Source of the DNA: an uncultured Phascolarctobacterium sp.
GTDB lineage: Bacteria; Bacillota; Negativicutes; Acidaminococcales; Acidaminococcaceae
Direction: 5' to 3'
Length of the DNA: 11,448 nucleotides
NCBI GenBank assembly: GCA_934234275.1
Contig: CAKQHU010000029.1
Span: 1-11,448 of the forward strand
Shown here: positions 1 to 7,349 of the stretch, piece by piece
Numbering within the stretch: the first letter of the stretch is position 1
Layout of the letters: the number at the start of each line of letters is the position of its first letter
Translations under genes and position numbers: made by a program
Notes under the pieces: generated by a model
What the model saw: only the letters and a program-made list of their open reading frames with translations
Databases searched by the model: none
Told to the model about the DNA's origin: nothing

Positions 1-68
1 GCTCAGTTGGCTAGAGCATGCGGTTCATACCCGCAGTGTCCGCGGTTCGAATCCGTGCGCCGCCACCA
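1..68 (+). tRNA. tRNA-Met (anticodon CAT), 5' end cut by window edge
   Basis: The cloverleaf is readable from the D arm onward. The anticodon stem TGCGG/CCGCA (19-23/31-35) encloses loop TTCATAC with anticodon CAT at 26-28. The T arm is CGCGG/CCGTG (41-45/53-57) around TTCGAAT. The acceptor 3' strand CGCCGCC (58-64) is followed by discriminator A and an encoded CCA (66-68). The first roughly nine bases (acceptor 5' strand) lie outside the window. The anticodon stem lacks the three G-C pairs of initiator tRNA, so this is more likely elongator Met than fMet. A tRNA-Ile(CAU) cannot be strictly excluded without the missing strand. Confidence 0.95.
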
Positions 69-78
69 ACTGCAATTC

Positions 79-108
79 AAGACTTCCAAGAAATTGGAAG
101 TCTTTTTT
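79..108 (+). terminator. Rho-independent terminator after tRNA-Met
   Basis: An 11-bp perfect stem (79-89 with 94-104) closes a GAAA tetraloop (90-93). The T run of the stem continues to 108. It lies 10 nt after the tRNA CCA end and probably ends the tRNA transcript. Confidence 0.88.
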
Positions 109-181
109 GTTGTCTGCAGCAGAGAAACGGAATATAAAAAATTCTGCTTCGTATCATGTAAAATTTTTTTAGTTTTAATAT

Positions 182-195
182 TTTTTACGTAAAAA
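182..195. promoter_or_regulatory. AT-rich perfect palindrome upstream of the receptor promoter
   Basis: TTTTTACGTAAAAA is a 14-bp perfect palindrome. Its centre is about 70 bp upstream of the start point predicted from the promoter at 223-251, a spacing compatible with an activator site. No regulator is identified and AT-rich palindromes do arise by chance, so this is only a candidate operator. Confidence 0.3.
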
Positions 196-222
196 TAAAT
201 TGCAACAGTTTTCATACTTTTC

Positions 223-251
223 TTGACACTGCAATCTTTAAATGATATACT
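223..251 (+). promoter_or_regulatory. Sigma-70 type promoter of the receptor operon
   Basis: A perfect -35 TTGACA (223-228) is separated by 17 bp from -10 TATACT (246-251). TG at 243-244 gives an extended -10. Transcription would begin near 258, leaving a leader of about 145 nt before the receptor start codons. The match is close to consensus, so strong basal transcription is expected unless repressed. No convincing Fur box overlaps it. Confidence 0.75.
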
Positions 252-336
252 TGTAAACAGTATTAATTCCGAAAACAAATAAAGATACAAGAAATATATA
301 TGTCTGAATAAACATATGTAAAAAGGACTGGTTTTG

Positions 337-374
337 GCTATAGCAGACTTTGCCGAATTTTAATCTGTCATAGC
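337..374 (+). promoter_or_regulatory. Leader hairpin before receptor ribosome binding site
   Basis: An 11-position stem pairs 337-347 with 364-374, with one A-C mismatch and one G-U pair, around a 16-nt loop. It ends 20 nt before the Shine-Dalgarno sequence. It has no T tail, so it is not a terminator. It could affect RNA stability or translation. I see no conserved riboswitch signature such as a cobalamin box. Confidence 0.3.
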
Positions 375-393
375 TGTGATTGGTATATATTTT

Positions 394-399
394 AAGGAG
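394..399 (+). promoter_or_regulatory. Ribosome binding site AAGGAG fixing the receptor start
   Basis: AAGGAG lies 4 nt before ATG 404 and 10 nt before ATG 410. Both ATGs are in the same frame, and that frame differs from the frame of the receptor body. The site shows that initiation belongs to the upstream frame and not to the in-body GTG at 462, which has no Shine-Dalgarno sequence. Confidence 0.8.
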
Positions 400-403
400 T
401 GGT

Positions 404-2519
404 ATGAGTATGCAGAAAAAAGAACTATCTAAGTTAGTCCTGACAACCCTGTTAACTAGCAGTGTACTGTGGGGGGGGGACGGCACTCGCTGCTGAAGAG
501 AATTTACAAGAATTTTCTTTAGACACCATGGTTGTTACCGCAACCAGAACTCAGATGTCTGTTAAGGAAACCCCTGCTACCGTAGAGGTTGTTGACAGCA
601 AAAAACTGGAGCAGACACAGGCTAAAACCTTGCATGAAGCATTAAAGGGCGCTTTGGGCGTTAATGTATTCAACGATTTCCAGGGACGCAGTAATGTCAG
701 CATCCGCGGCAGTGAATCCCGTCACGTATTGATTATGGTTGACGGCAAGCGTTTGGGCGGCGAGGCTGCTTACAACTCTGCCAATGCCTGGGACGTAGAC
801 CGTATCCGTATGGAGGATGTTGAAAGAGTCGAAATTATCCGCGGACCTGCAGGCGCAATGTATGGCAGTGACGCTATGGGCGGCGTTATCAACGTTGTTA
901 CCAAAACTCCGAATAAGACTGTTGCCAACGTGAATTATGAATACGGCTGGTACGAGGACGGCAAGGGTGCAGGCTATAAAGGCAACCTGTATCTGCAAGG
1001 CGCTGAGGGCAAATATTCCTACAAAATCAACGCCGGCCTGAATAATAACAGACCGTATTTGGATCCCAAAGGCAGCGGAGATTCCATGAACTTTTATGGT
1101 AAGCAGCAGCCGCTTTCTTTGAATGTAGGCTATAAATTCGATAATGGCAATGAATTAAGTGTAGATTTCAGCAAAATCAAAGAGGACAACCAAAAGTCTA
1201 CTACTACCAGAACAACCATGAAACCCGGTATCTGGCAGGATAAGATACAGACTATTTATAACGATAATAAGCGTACTGACTATGCTATTACTTATCAGGG
1301 CTCCGATGATAAGCAGGACTGGATGTTCCGAGCTTATAAATCAGTATTCGATAAGAACTATAAGAACCAGAATAATACCCGCATGACCATGATGGGCAAG
1401 CCCGGCAAGTGGACTCTGCAGGCTCCGAAGATTGATACCATTAAACGCACCCTGAGCGTTATTGAAGGTAAGGACACCTTCAACCTGAGCGATAAGAACA
1501 AGCTGACTGCCGGTTTTGAATATCGTAAGGATCAGAGCGAAGGCACCCGCTTAAAGAAACCGAATACTTCTTTGGCAGGCGGTAATGCTCATGCTGCTTT
1601 TGATAAGGCAGATATCAACTATCTGGCAGCATATGTTCAGGATGAATTCAGACCTGATGATAAATGGCTGATTATTCCCTCCGTACGTTTCGACCATAGT
1701 GATCAGTTCAGCAACAAGCTGACCAGCAACCTGGCTGCAACCTATAATGCTGCCGATGACGTTCGTATTAAGGCTGTAGTTGGTCAGGGCTATAAAACTC
1801 CGACTGTAAACGACTTGTACATTTTCTGGGAAATGTATGCCGCAAATCCGGGTGGTAAAGGCCAATTCTATGTTGGTAACCCTGATCTGAAACCGGAAAA
1901 ATCCTTAAGCTACGAATTATCCGTTGAAAAGGACTGGGGCGACAGATCTACCGTTCATCTGGGCGTATTCAGAAGTGAAGTTAAGGATTTGATCAGCACC
2001 TATTGGACCGGTAAGCTGACCGATGATGATCCGGATTTATATCCCGGCGTTAAAGGCGACATGATTATGGCGTACAAGAATATTCCTGAAGCAACTCTGC
2101 AGGGCGTAGAGCTGTACGGTTCTCACAGACTGGGCAAGAATATTTATCTGAATGCCGGCTACACCTTCCTGGATGCTAAAGACAAAACTGCGGGAACTCG
2201 TCTGAAGGACAGAGCTAAGCATCAGGTAACCTTCGGCGTTTCCTATCAGCCGGAAAATATTTATGCTTGGGACCTGAGCTTTGACCTTGTATCTAACATC
2301 GGCTACTACTTCAATAATGGCGATAAGAGCACCATGGGCAACTTCGTTTACGAAACCAAGGACTTCACCATTGCCAATATCATGGCTTCCAGACATCTCA
2401 ACAAGGATACCAAGATTTATCTGGGTATTGACAACATCAGCAATCACCAGAACTTTGGTCCGTATTCTGACGGCAATCTTGGTCGCTTGTACAGAGTTGG
2501 TATGGAATATAAATTCTAA
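404..2519 (+). CDS. TonB-dependent outer-membrane receptor, out of frame at a 9-G tract
   Basis: This is an outer-membrane gated porin for an iron compound, powered by TonB. The uninterrupted body runs 462-2519 (685 codons if read from GTG 462). It shows a TonB-box-like DTMVVTA just after the signal peptide, a plug domain with an IRGPAGAMYGSDAMGGVINVV block (about 837-902), an NPDLKPE motif (about 1878-1898) and a C-terminal strand ending YRVGMEYKF. The credible start, ATG 404 or 410 with AAGGAG, encodes a basic, hydrophobic signal-peptide start but is one base out of frame and stops at TGA 494-496 after 30 codons. Removing one G from the run at 471-479 joins the frames into about 702 aa (from ATG 410) with cleavage near ALAA/EEN. 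Neighbours suggest heme, but no His lies between the FRAP-like and NPNL-like boxes, so the substrate is uncertain. Alternatives are a real pseudogene or a base-calling error in the G run. Confidence 0.88.
471..479 (+). repeat. Poly-G tract (G9), candidate phase-variation switch
   Basis: Nine consecutive G residues fall within the end of the signal-peptide coding region. With nine G the frame starting at 404/410 terminates at 494-496. With eight (or eleven) it reads Trp-Gly-Gly-Thr-Ala-Leu-Ala-Ala and enters the receptor body. Homopolymer G/C runs at this position are a classic slipped-strand contingency signal in other bacteria. I infer the same here. Confidence 0.7.
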
Positions 2520-2546
2520 ACATAGCGGTAAAGTAAAAGAACAAAT

Positions 2547-2574
2547 AAAGCAGGCCCGATGGCCTGCTTTGTTT
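2547..2574 (+). terminator. Hairpin terminator or attenuator between receptor and binding protein
   Basis: A 10-bp perfect stem (2547-2556 with 2561-2570) has a CGAT loop and a short T-rich tail. It lies between the receptor stop and the next start codon 74 nt downstream. I see no clear promoter in the gap, so partial read-through into the next three genes is likely. Confidence 0.8.
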
Positions 2575-2592
2575 GCCTAACGAGGAAGTATT

Positions 2593-3555
2593 ATGCGAAA
2601 AATTTTCAGTTTCATTTTAGCCGTTCTTATGGTATGCTTATGTATAAGCGGTTGCTCACCGCTAACCGGCAATTCCGGTTCGGGCAGCGCAGTGAAAATT
2701 ACCGATGATAACCAGCGTATTGTTACTATAAAGAAGGTTCCCGAAAGAATCGTTGTTCTGTCCCCGTCTTTCCTGGAGCTGGTGGAGGCTGTCGATGGCA
2801 AGGTTGTCGGCCGCGCCAAAACACAGGTAGGCAGGGTGCCCGCTTTTGCCAAGAATGCTGCCGAGGTAGGCTTTATCTTTAATATTAACGTAGAAAAAAT
2901 TGTGGAGCTGAAGCCTGACCTGGTAATTGCTTACAAAGGCATGCACGAGCGTTATCTGCATACCTTGGAATCCAATAATATTCCTGTTGTTGTGCTGAAC
3001 TTGAAATCCTATGAGGATGTTAAGCACAGCATGCTTACCATTGGCAAAATAATGCGTAAGGATGACAAGGCGCAGAAGGTTGTGGCAAATCTCGATAAGG
3101 ATATCAATGCTACAGTAAGCAAGCTGCCTAAAAGCGAGCGCAGCGTAGCGATTCTGCACACCACCAGCATGGGCATTACTATGGAAAAGGAAACAAGTAT
3201 TGCCGGCTGCTGTGCCAAAATGCTCAAACTGCGCAACGTGGTGCAGGGAGAAACCAAGCCTGTCAGCGGACCGATGGGAGCTCAGCCTGACAAGGCTCCC
3301 TACAGCTTAGAGGATTTGCTGGAGAAAAATCCGCAGGTAATTTTTATCACCTCTATGGGTGCGCCCAAAGATAGTGAGGGCAATCCTAAGCTGGAGATTA
3401 TGAGCAATCCTGCGTGGAATTCCATTGATGCGGTAAAAAACAAACAGGTATTTTTCCTGCCGGATGATTTGTTTTTGCTCAATCCGGGTTTGGAATATCC
3501 GAAGGCAGTACGCTATATGGCAGCAAAAATGTACCCTGATGTAGTAAAGGAGTAG
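2593..3555 (+). CDS. ABC transporter substrate-binding lipoprotein (BtuF/FhuD/HutB type)
   Basis: This is a periplasmic, lipid-anchored binding protein of the class that carries heme, cobalamin or Fe-siderophores (PF01497-like). The 320-aa product has a type II signal peptide with lipobox ISGC and acylated Cys21. It then shows the family's start: a short beta region, VPERIVVLSPSFLELVEAV, and an NVEKIVELKPDLVI block. The C-terminal lobe includes NPQVIFI and the closing NPAWNSIDAVKNKQVFFLP block. The start has AGGAAG 4 nt upstream. The gene ends 4 nt before the radical SAM gene, so the two are co-transcribed. Association with a HutW-like enzyme and a TonB receptor favours heme as ligand, which is inference. 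The cognate permease and ATPase are not in the window. Confidence 0.87.
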   Translation: MRKIFSFILAVLMVCLCISGCSPLTGNSGSGSAVKITDDNQRIVTIKKVPERIVVLSPSFLELVEAVDGKVVGRAKTQVGRVPAFAKNAAEVGFIFNINVEKIVELKPDLVIAYKGMHERYLHTLESNNIPVVVLNLKSYEDVKHSMLTIGKIMRKDDKAQKVVANLDKDINATVSKLPKSERSVAILHTTSMGITMEKETSIAGCCAKMLKLRNVVQGETKPVSGPMGAQPDKAPYSLEDLLEKNPQVIFITSMGAPKDSEGNPKLEIMSNPAWNSIDAVKNKQVFFLPDDLFLLNPGLEYPKAVRYMAAKMYPDVVKE

Positions 3556-3559
3556 GCTG

Positions 3560-4972
3560 ATGACTGATTATGCAAAAAATATTCAGGCGTTTTATGAGCG
3601 CGATGATTATAAGGCTCTTGCCGGCCAGCCAGGGGCTACTGCTGTAGAAGCAAGCTTCAAGGATCTGACCTACGTTCCGCGCAAGACCAAACCGCTGCCG
3701 GGGATGATGGCCGGGACGATGCTGCAGGAGTTTGCTTTGCAGCCAGCGCAGCCTACGGCATTGTATTTGCATATTCCGTTCTGTAATTTGCGTTGCTCTT
3801 ATTGCAGCTTTTACCGCAATCCCTTTGAGGCGGAGCAGGTTGAGGAATATGTGCAGGCGCTTTTGGCGGAGCTGGATTTTCTGCAGCAGCAGGGCGTTTT
3901 TGCCAAGCAAAGACCGGAAGCGGTATTCTTTGGCGGCGGTACGCCGTCCGTGCTGAATCCTGCGCAAATCAGTGCGCTGCTGAACAAAATTCACAGTGCT
4001 GCCAGCCTGGCGGATGATTGTGAGGTAACCTTTGAAAGCAGTATCTATGATTTATCGGCGGATAAGCTCGCTGCCTGCATTGCCGGCGACGTAAACCGCT
4101 TCAGCTTCGGCGTCCAGGCCTTTGATACGCATTTGCGCCGCTCCTTAGGCAGGCTTAATACGAAGGATGAGGTAACGGCCAAGCTCGAAGAGGTGGCAGC
4201 CAAAGGCGTCAAGGTTATCATCGACCTGATTTACGGCCTGAACGGCCAGACGCAGGCCATGCTTTTGGACGATATCAGAACGGCGCTGGCCTGCGGCGTG
4301 AGCGGTATGGATTTGTACAAGCTGCAGATTATGCCAAAATCTCCCTTAGGTCAGGCGATTGCCAAAGGTAACATCAAATACGAATATAACGACAGAATGT
4401 TGGCGGAAATGTTCGTCGCTGCCGATGCGCTGCTCGCAGAGCAGGGAGCAAAGGCGCTGAGCTGCTGCCACTGGGCAATGCGCGAGGATGAACGCAGCGG
4501 TTACAATACGCTAGTTAAGAGCGGTGCCAATATCATTACCTGCGGTGCAGCCTGCGGCGGTCACATGGGAATGTATAATTATATGAAGACTATGGACCGA
4601 AGCGACTATGTAAAAAAGGCTATGTCCGGACAGTACGCTGTCATGGGCATGGGCAAGCATAACGAAAATTATCTGCTGCTCGAAAAGCTTTCCGGTCAGT
4701 GTGATTGTGGCAGGTTTGATTTTGCTTTGCTGCAGCAGTATAGCGATGCGGATTGGGAGAGCTTGTTCAAACCGCTGCTGGAGCAGTGGGAGCTTTTAGG
4801 TTTGCTTTACGTTGTGGACGGGAAGTATTATTTTACGGCGAAGGGCAAATATTACTATCGTCAGATGGACAGAGTGCTGCTGACAGCTGCGGAATGCGCG
4901 CTTTACGGCAAGCCGGGGCTGATGGAGCAGGCAGGCCAGAAGATGATGGGTATTATGAAGAATATGAAATAA
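3560..4972 (+). CDS. hutW: HutW/ChuW-like anaerobic heme-degrading radical SAM enzyme
   Basis: This is a cytosolic radical SAM protein of the HemN-related HutW/ChuW/HmuW group. Characterised members use S-adenosylmethionine to methylate and open heme without oxygen, giving a linear tetrapyrrole and iron. The 470-aa product shows the cluster motif CNLRCSYC (Cys75, Cys79, Cys82), followed by the FYRN typical of this group. The SAM-binding GGGTPS is at 125-130, and a Cys- and His-containing middle region (CCHW, CGAACGGH) follows. A HemN-C-like winged-helix end runs from about residue 400. AAGGAG overlaps the end of the preceding gene, and the flavodoxin gene starts 15 nt after the stop. The alternative, coproporphyrinogen dehydrogenase HemN, is less likely given the neighbours and the FYRN sequence. 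The symbol is assigned by family resemblance. Confidence 0.85.
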   Translation: MTDYAKNIQAFYERDDYKALAGQPGATAVEASFKDLTYVPRKTKPLPGMMAGTMLQEFALQPAQPTALYLHIPFCNLRCSYCSFYRNPFEAEQVEEYVQALLAELDFLQQQGVFAKQRPEAVFFGGGTPSVLNPAQISALLNKIHSAASLADDCEVTFESSIYDLSADKLAACIAGDVNRFSFGVQAFDTHLRRSLGRLNTKDEVTAKLEEVAAKGVKVIIDLIYGLNGQTQAMLLDDIRTALACGVSGMDLYKLQIMPKSPLGQAIAKGNIKYEYNDRMLAEMFVAADALLAEQGAKALSCCHWAMREDERSGYNTLVKSGANIITCGAACGGHMGMYNYMKTMDRSDYVKKAMSGQYAVMGMGKHNENYLLLEKLSGQCDCGRFDFALLQQYSDADWESLFKPLLEQWELLGLLYVVDGKYYFTAKGKYYYRQMDRVLLTAAECALYGKPGLMEQAGQKMMGIMKNMK

Positions 4973-4987
4973 AAGGAGTGTACTACT

Positions 4988-5518
4988 ATGCAGGACATTT
5001 TAATCGTTTATGACAGCAAAACCGGTAATACGGAAAAGGTGGCCAAGGCTTTGGCCGAGGCTGCAGGCGAGCGCTGCGTGTTGGCGCAGGTTGACGCTGC
5101 TCCGGCTGCGGATGACTTCGCTGTTGTGGTAGCAGGCTATTGGGTTGATAAGGGCGCCCCGAATGCGAAGATGAAAAAATATCTGGAAACATTGCATGGC
5201 AAAAAGGTAGTGCTGTTCCAGACATTGGGTGCAGACCCCGCGAGCGATCACGCTGTAAGCTCCCTGGTAAATGCAGGCGTGTTGATGAACAAGGATTGCA
5301 AGGTGCTGGGAACACTGTCTATCCGCGGTGCGATTGACCCGGCGCTGATTGCCATGATGCGCAAGATGCCGGCAGGCAGCCCGCACAGCCCCAGCCCTGA
5401 GAGCGAAGCCCGTTGGGCTGCGGCTGCAAGTCATCCGGATGCAGAGGACCTGGCAAAAGCCAAGAGCTTTATGCAAGGTTTTTTGGCTATGTATGACAAG
5501 TTTTTGAAGATGATGTAA
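4988..5518 (+). CDS. Flavodoxin-family protein, HmuF/BilS-like
   Basis: This 176-aa FMN-binding electron carrier is probably cytosolic. The N-terminal phosphate loop SKTGNT (residues 10-15) follows the first beta strand ILIVYD. The aromatic GYWVDKGAPN loop (50-59) and LFQTLGADP segment (77-84) lie where flavodoxins contact the flavin ring. The C-terminal extension is Ala/Pro-rich and then helical. AAGGAG sits 9 nt before the ATG. Position directly after the radical SAM gene matches Fusobacterium hmuW-hmuF, where the flavodoxin supports heme breakdown and anaerobilin reduction. I infer electron delivery to the HutW-like enzyme or reduction of its product. It could instead be a general low-potential flavodoxin, but operon position argues against that. 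Confidence 0.83.
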   Translation: MQDILIVYDSKTGNTEKVAKALAEAAGERCVLAQVDAAPAADDFAVVVAGYWVDKGAPNAKMKKYLETLHGKKVVLFQTLGADPASDHAVSSLVNAGVLMNKDCKVLGTLSIRGAIDPALIAMMRKMPAGSPHSPSPESEARWAAAASHPDAEDLAKAKSFMQGFLAMYDKFLKMM

Positions 5519-5550
5519 GAGCAGTCCTTCATACAAGAACAGTGTTTGAT

Positions 5551-5587
5551 AATGCGCAGTCGCAGTTTGGCTGCGCATTTATTATTG
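5551..5587 (+). terminator. Terminator of the heme operon
   Basis: A 9-bp stem (5551-5559 with 5571-5579) closes an 11-nt loop and is followed by TATTATT. It begins 32 nt after the flavodoxin stop codon. The T tail is interrupted, so termination may be incomplete. Confidence 0.65.
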
Positions 5588-5657
5588 TAAAAGCATTTTA
5601 GGGCAGAGAAATTTAAACGATGAACTAAGAGTGTAGAAGTATTGACAAATTTGTGTC

Positions 5658-5686
5658 TTGCGTAAAGTTCTTTCATAGTGTACAAT
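5658..5686 (+). promoter_or_regulatory. Probable promoter of the Dpp-type transporter operon
   Basis: TTGCGT (5658-5663) is 17 bp from TACAAT (5681-5686). The -10 matches at five of six bases and the -35 is weak. The predicted start near 5693 gives a leader of about 35 nt. A perfect TTGACA at 5642-5647 lies too far upstream to pair with this -10. Confidence 0.45.
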
Positions 5687-5727
5687 GAATGTAGTCATAA
5701 AATGCAATTTTGAAAGGAAGGTGCATT

Positions 5728-7290
5728 ATGAAAAAATTATTAGTATTCCTCATGGCGGCTTTGATGATCGTTGCTATGGCTGTAGCAGGCTGCGGCGGCG
5801 ATGACAAAAAAGCTGACAACGGCAGTACTGCACACAAGGAGAAGCTGGTTATCGGTACCGATGCCGATATCAACAACCTTAACCTGCAAAAACAACAGGA
5901 CGCTGCCAACAACGTTATTCTGAAGAACACTCACCAAACCCTGGTATTCTTCAATAACGGCTCTCAAGGCAAGGAGCGTTTCGGCCCCGGTCTGGCTACC
6001 GATTGGAAGTTCGTAGATGATACCCATATCATCATGAACCTGCGTAAGGACGTATACTTCAACGACGGTAAAAAGACTCCGATGACTGCAGATGACGTTA
6101 AATTCACCCTGGATATGGCAATGAAAAACGTTATCAAATCCGCTCTGGCAGGCTATGTAGGCTGTACTGTTAAAGACAAGTATCAGATTGAAATCGAAAT
6201 CAGCTCCTATAACAACGAATTCATTCAATCTCTGTCCTCCGTTCCTCTGTCCATCCAATCCAAAAAGGCTTATGATGATGGCGTAAAAGAGCCGTGGCTT
6301 ATCGGCACCGGCCCGTACAAATATGACAAATGGGTTCAAGGCGAATACTGCCGTCTGACCAAGGTTAAGGATTATTGGGGCAACAACCTGCCTGCAACCG
6401 AGAACTTTGCTCCCGGCGTATCCGATATTATCGAATTCCGTCCGATGATCGAGGCTTCTGCTCGCGTAATGGCTCTGCAGGCCGGCGAAATCGACGTATG
6501 CGTAAATCCGCCTATCAGCGATCTGAAATTCCTGAAGGATGACAAGAATATCACTGTTTACGAGCAACCCGGTACCCGTCTGTTCTACTTCGCATTCAAT
6601 GTTGAAAAGAAACCTTGGGATAACCAAAAGCTGCGTCAGGCTGTAGCTTGCGCAATCGACAAGAAATCTGTTCTGGATGCTGCTCTGAATGGCAAAGGCA
6701 CTCTGCAAAAAACCATTCTGAACCGTGGTCTGTGGGGCTTCTATGATGAAATGCCCGGCTATGACTACAACCTGGAGCGTGCTAAACAGCTGATGAAGGA
6801 ATCCGGCGTAACCGGTCCTATCAAAACCACTCTGACCTATGCAACCGGTGCTCCCTATGAGCAAATCGCAACTGTTATCCAAGCTAACCTGGCACAAATC
6901 GGTATTACCGTAGATCTGGTTCCGATGGAGCAAGCTGCTCTGAAGGCTGCCTGCAAGGACGGCAAACAAAACCTGTTCCTGTGGCGCTGGAACGAAGACT
7001 CCAAGGTTGACTTCGTATATCGCGACCTGTTCTACACCGGTTCCGGTTCCAACTATCATCACTTCGCTGATCCGAAGGCTGACAAGCTGATTGATGATGT
7101 TGCAACCCTGAAGGATCAGAACAAACGCATGGAAGCCGGCGTTGAGCTGCAAAAATACCTGGTTGACGAATGCCCGCAGGTTCCTCTGTACATTGCTAAC
7201 CTGGTAATTGCCTACAATAAAAACCTGAAAGGTCAATATTTCTACGGCGGCGGCAACCATGATTGGCGCCATGCTTATATCGCTAAATAA
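5728..7290 (+). CDS. dppA: Dpp/Opp-type (family 5) substrate-binding lipoprotein
   Basis: This is the periplasmic, lipid-anchored solute-binding protein of a peptide/nickel-class ABC importer (SBP_bac_5). Translation from ATG 5728, with AAAGGAAGG 6 nt upstream, gives 520 aa. A lipobox VAGC places the acylated Cys at 22. The family hallmarks FGPGLATDW, TADDVKFTLD, IGTGPYKYDKW, LRQAVACAIDKK and a closing CPQVPLYIAN are all present. The acidic segment WNEDSKVDF stands where dipeptide binders usually have a GDPDNF-like element, so the ligand may not be a standard dipeptide. Leu is mainly CTG and in-frame TTA, CTA and TCA codons are avoided over nearly the whole gene. This suggests high expression. 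A TTG six codons upstream is in frame but would precede the Shine-Dalgarno sequence. The symbol is by family, and the substrate is unknown. Confidence 0.88.
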   Translation: MKKLLVFLMAALMIVAMAVAGCGGDDKKADNGSTAHKEKLVIGTDADINNLNLQKQQDAANNVILKNTHQTLVFFNNGSQGKERFGPGLATDWKFVDDTHIIMNLRKDVYFNDGKKTPMTADDVKFTLDMAMKNVIKSALAGYVGCTVKDKYQIEIEISSYNNEFIQSLSSVPLSIQSKKAYDDGVKEPWLIGTGPYKYDKWVQGEYCRLTKVKDYWGNNLPATENFAPGVSDIIEFRPMIEASARVMALQAGEIDVCVNPPISDLKFLKDDKNITVYEQPGTRLFYFAFNVEKKPWDNQKLRQAVACAIDKKSVLDAALNGKGTLQKTILNRGLWGFYDEMPGYDYNLERAKQLMKESGVTGPIKTTLTYATGAPYEQIATVIQANLAQIGITVDLVPMEQAALKAACKDGKQNLFLWRWNEDSKVDFVYRDLFYTGSGSNYHHFADPKADKLIDDVATLKDQNKRMEAGVELQKYLVDECPQVPLYIANLVIAYNKNLKGQYFYGGGNHDWRHAYIAK

Positions 7291-7316
7291 TTTTGCTGAA
7301 AAATTTACAAAGGCGT

Positions 7317-7349
7317 AAAACAAGGGAGGCGTAGTCCTCTCTTGTTTTA
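7317..7349 (+). terminator. Hairpin between binding protein and permease genes
   Basis: A 13-bp stem with one G-U pair (7317-7329 with 7336-7348) closes a 6-nt loop. Its 3' arm ends in four T but no long T tail follows. It sits 26 nt after the binding-protein stop and 46 nt before the permease start. Such hairpins let more binding protein than membrane components be made, by partial termination or by protecting the upstream mRNA. Confidence 0.7.

Noticed and set aside
3..290. Minus-strand open frame over the tRNA and AT-rich spacer
   Set aside because: It overlaps the tRNA gene and its terminator, and the translation is low-complexity with no Shine-Dalgarno sequence.
258..403. Cobalamin or other known riboswitch in the receptor leader
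   Set aside because: I found no conserved B12-box or other riboswitch core in the 145-nt leader, only one hairpin.
462..2519. GTG 462 as the true start of the receptor
   Set aside because: No Shine-Dalgarno sequence precedes it, and the product would have no signal peptide and could not reach the outer membrane. The upstream frame supplies both.
4753..5013. Plus-strand open frame bridging the radical SAM and flavodoxin genes
   Set aside because: It is an out-of-frame shadow of the radical SAM 3' end. The flavodoxin has its own strong ribosome binding site and start.
5642..5647. Perfect TTGACA as the -35 of the transporter promoter
   Set aside because: No -10-like hexamer lies 16-18 bp downstream. 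The good -10 at 5681 is 33 bp away.
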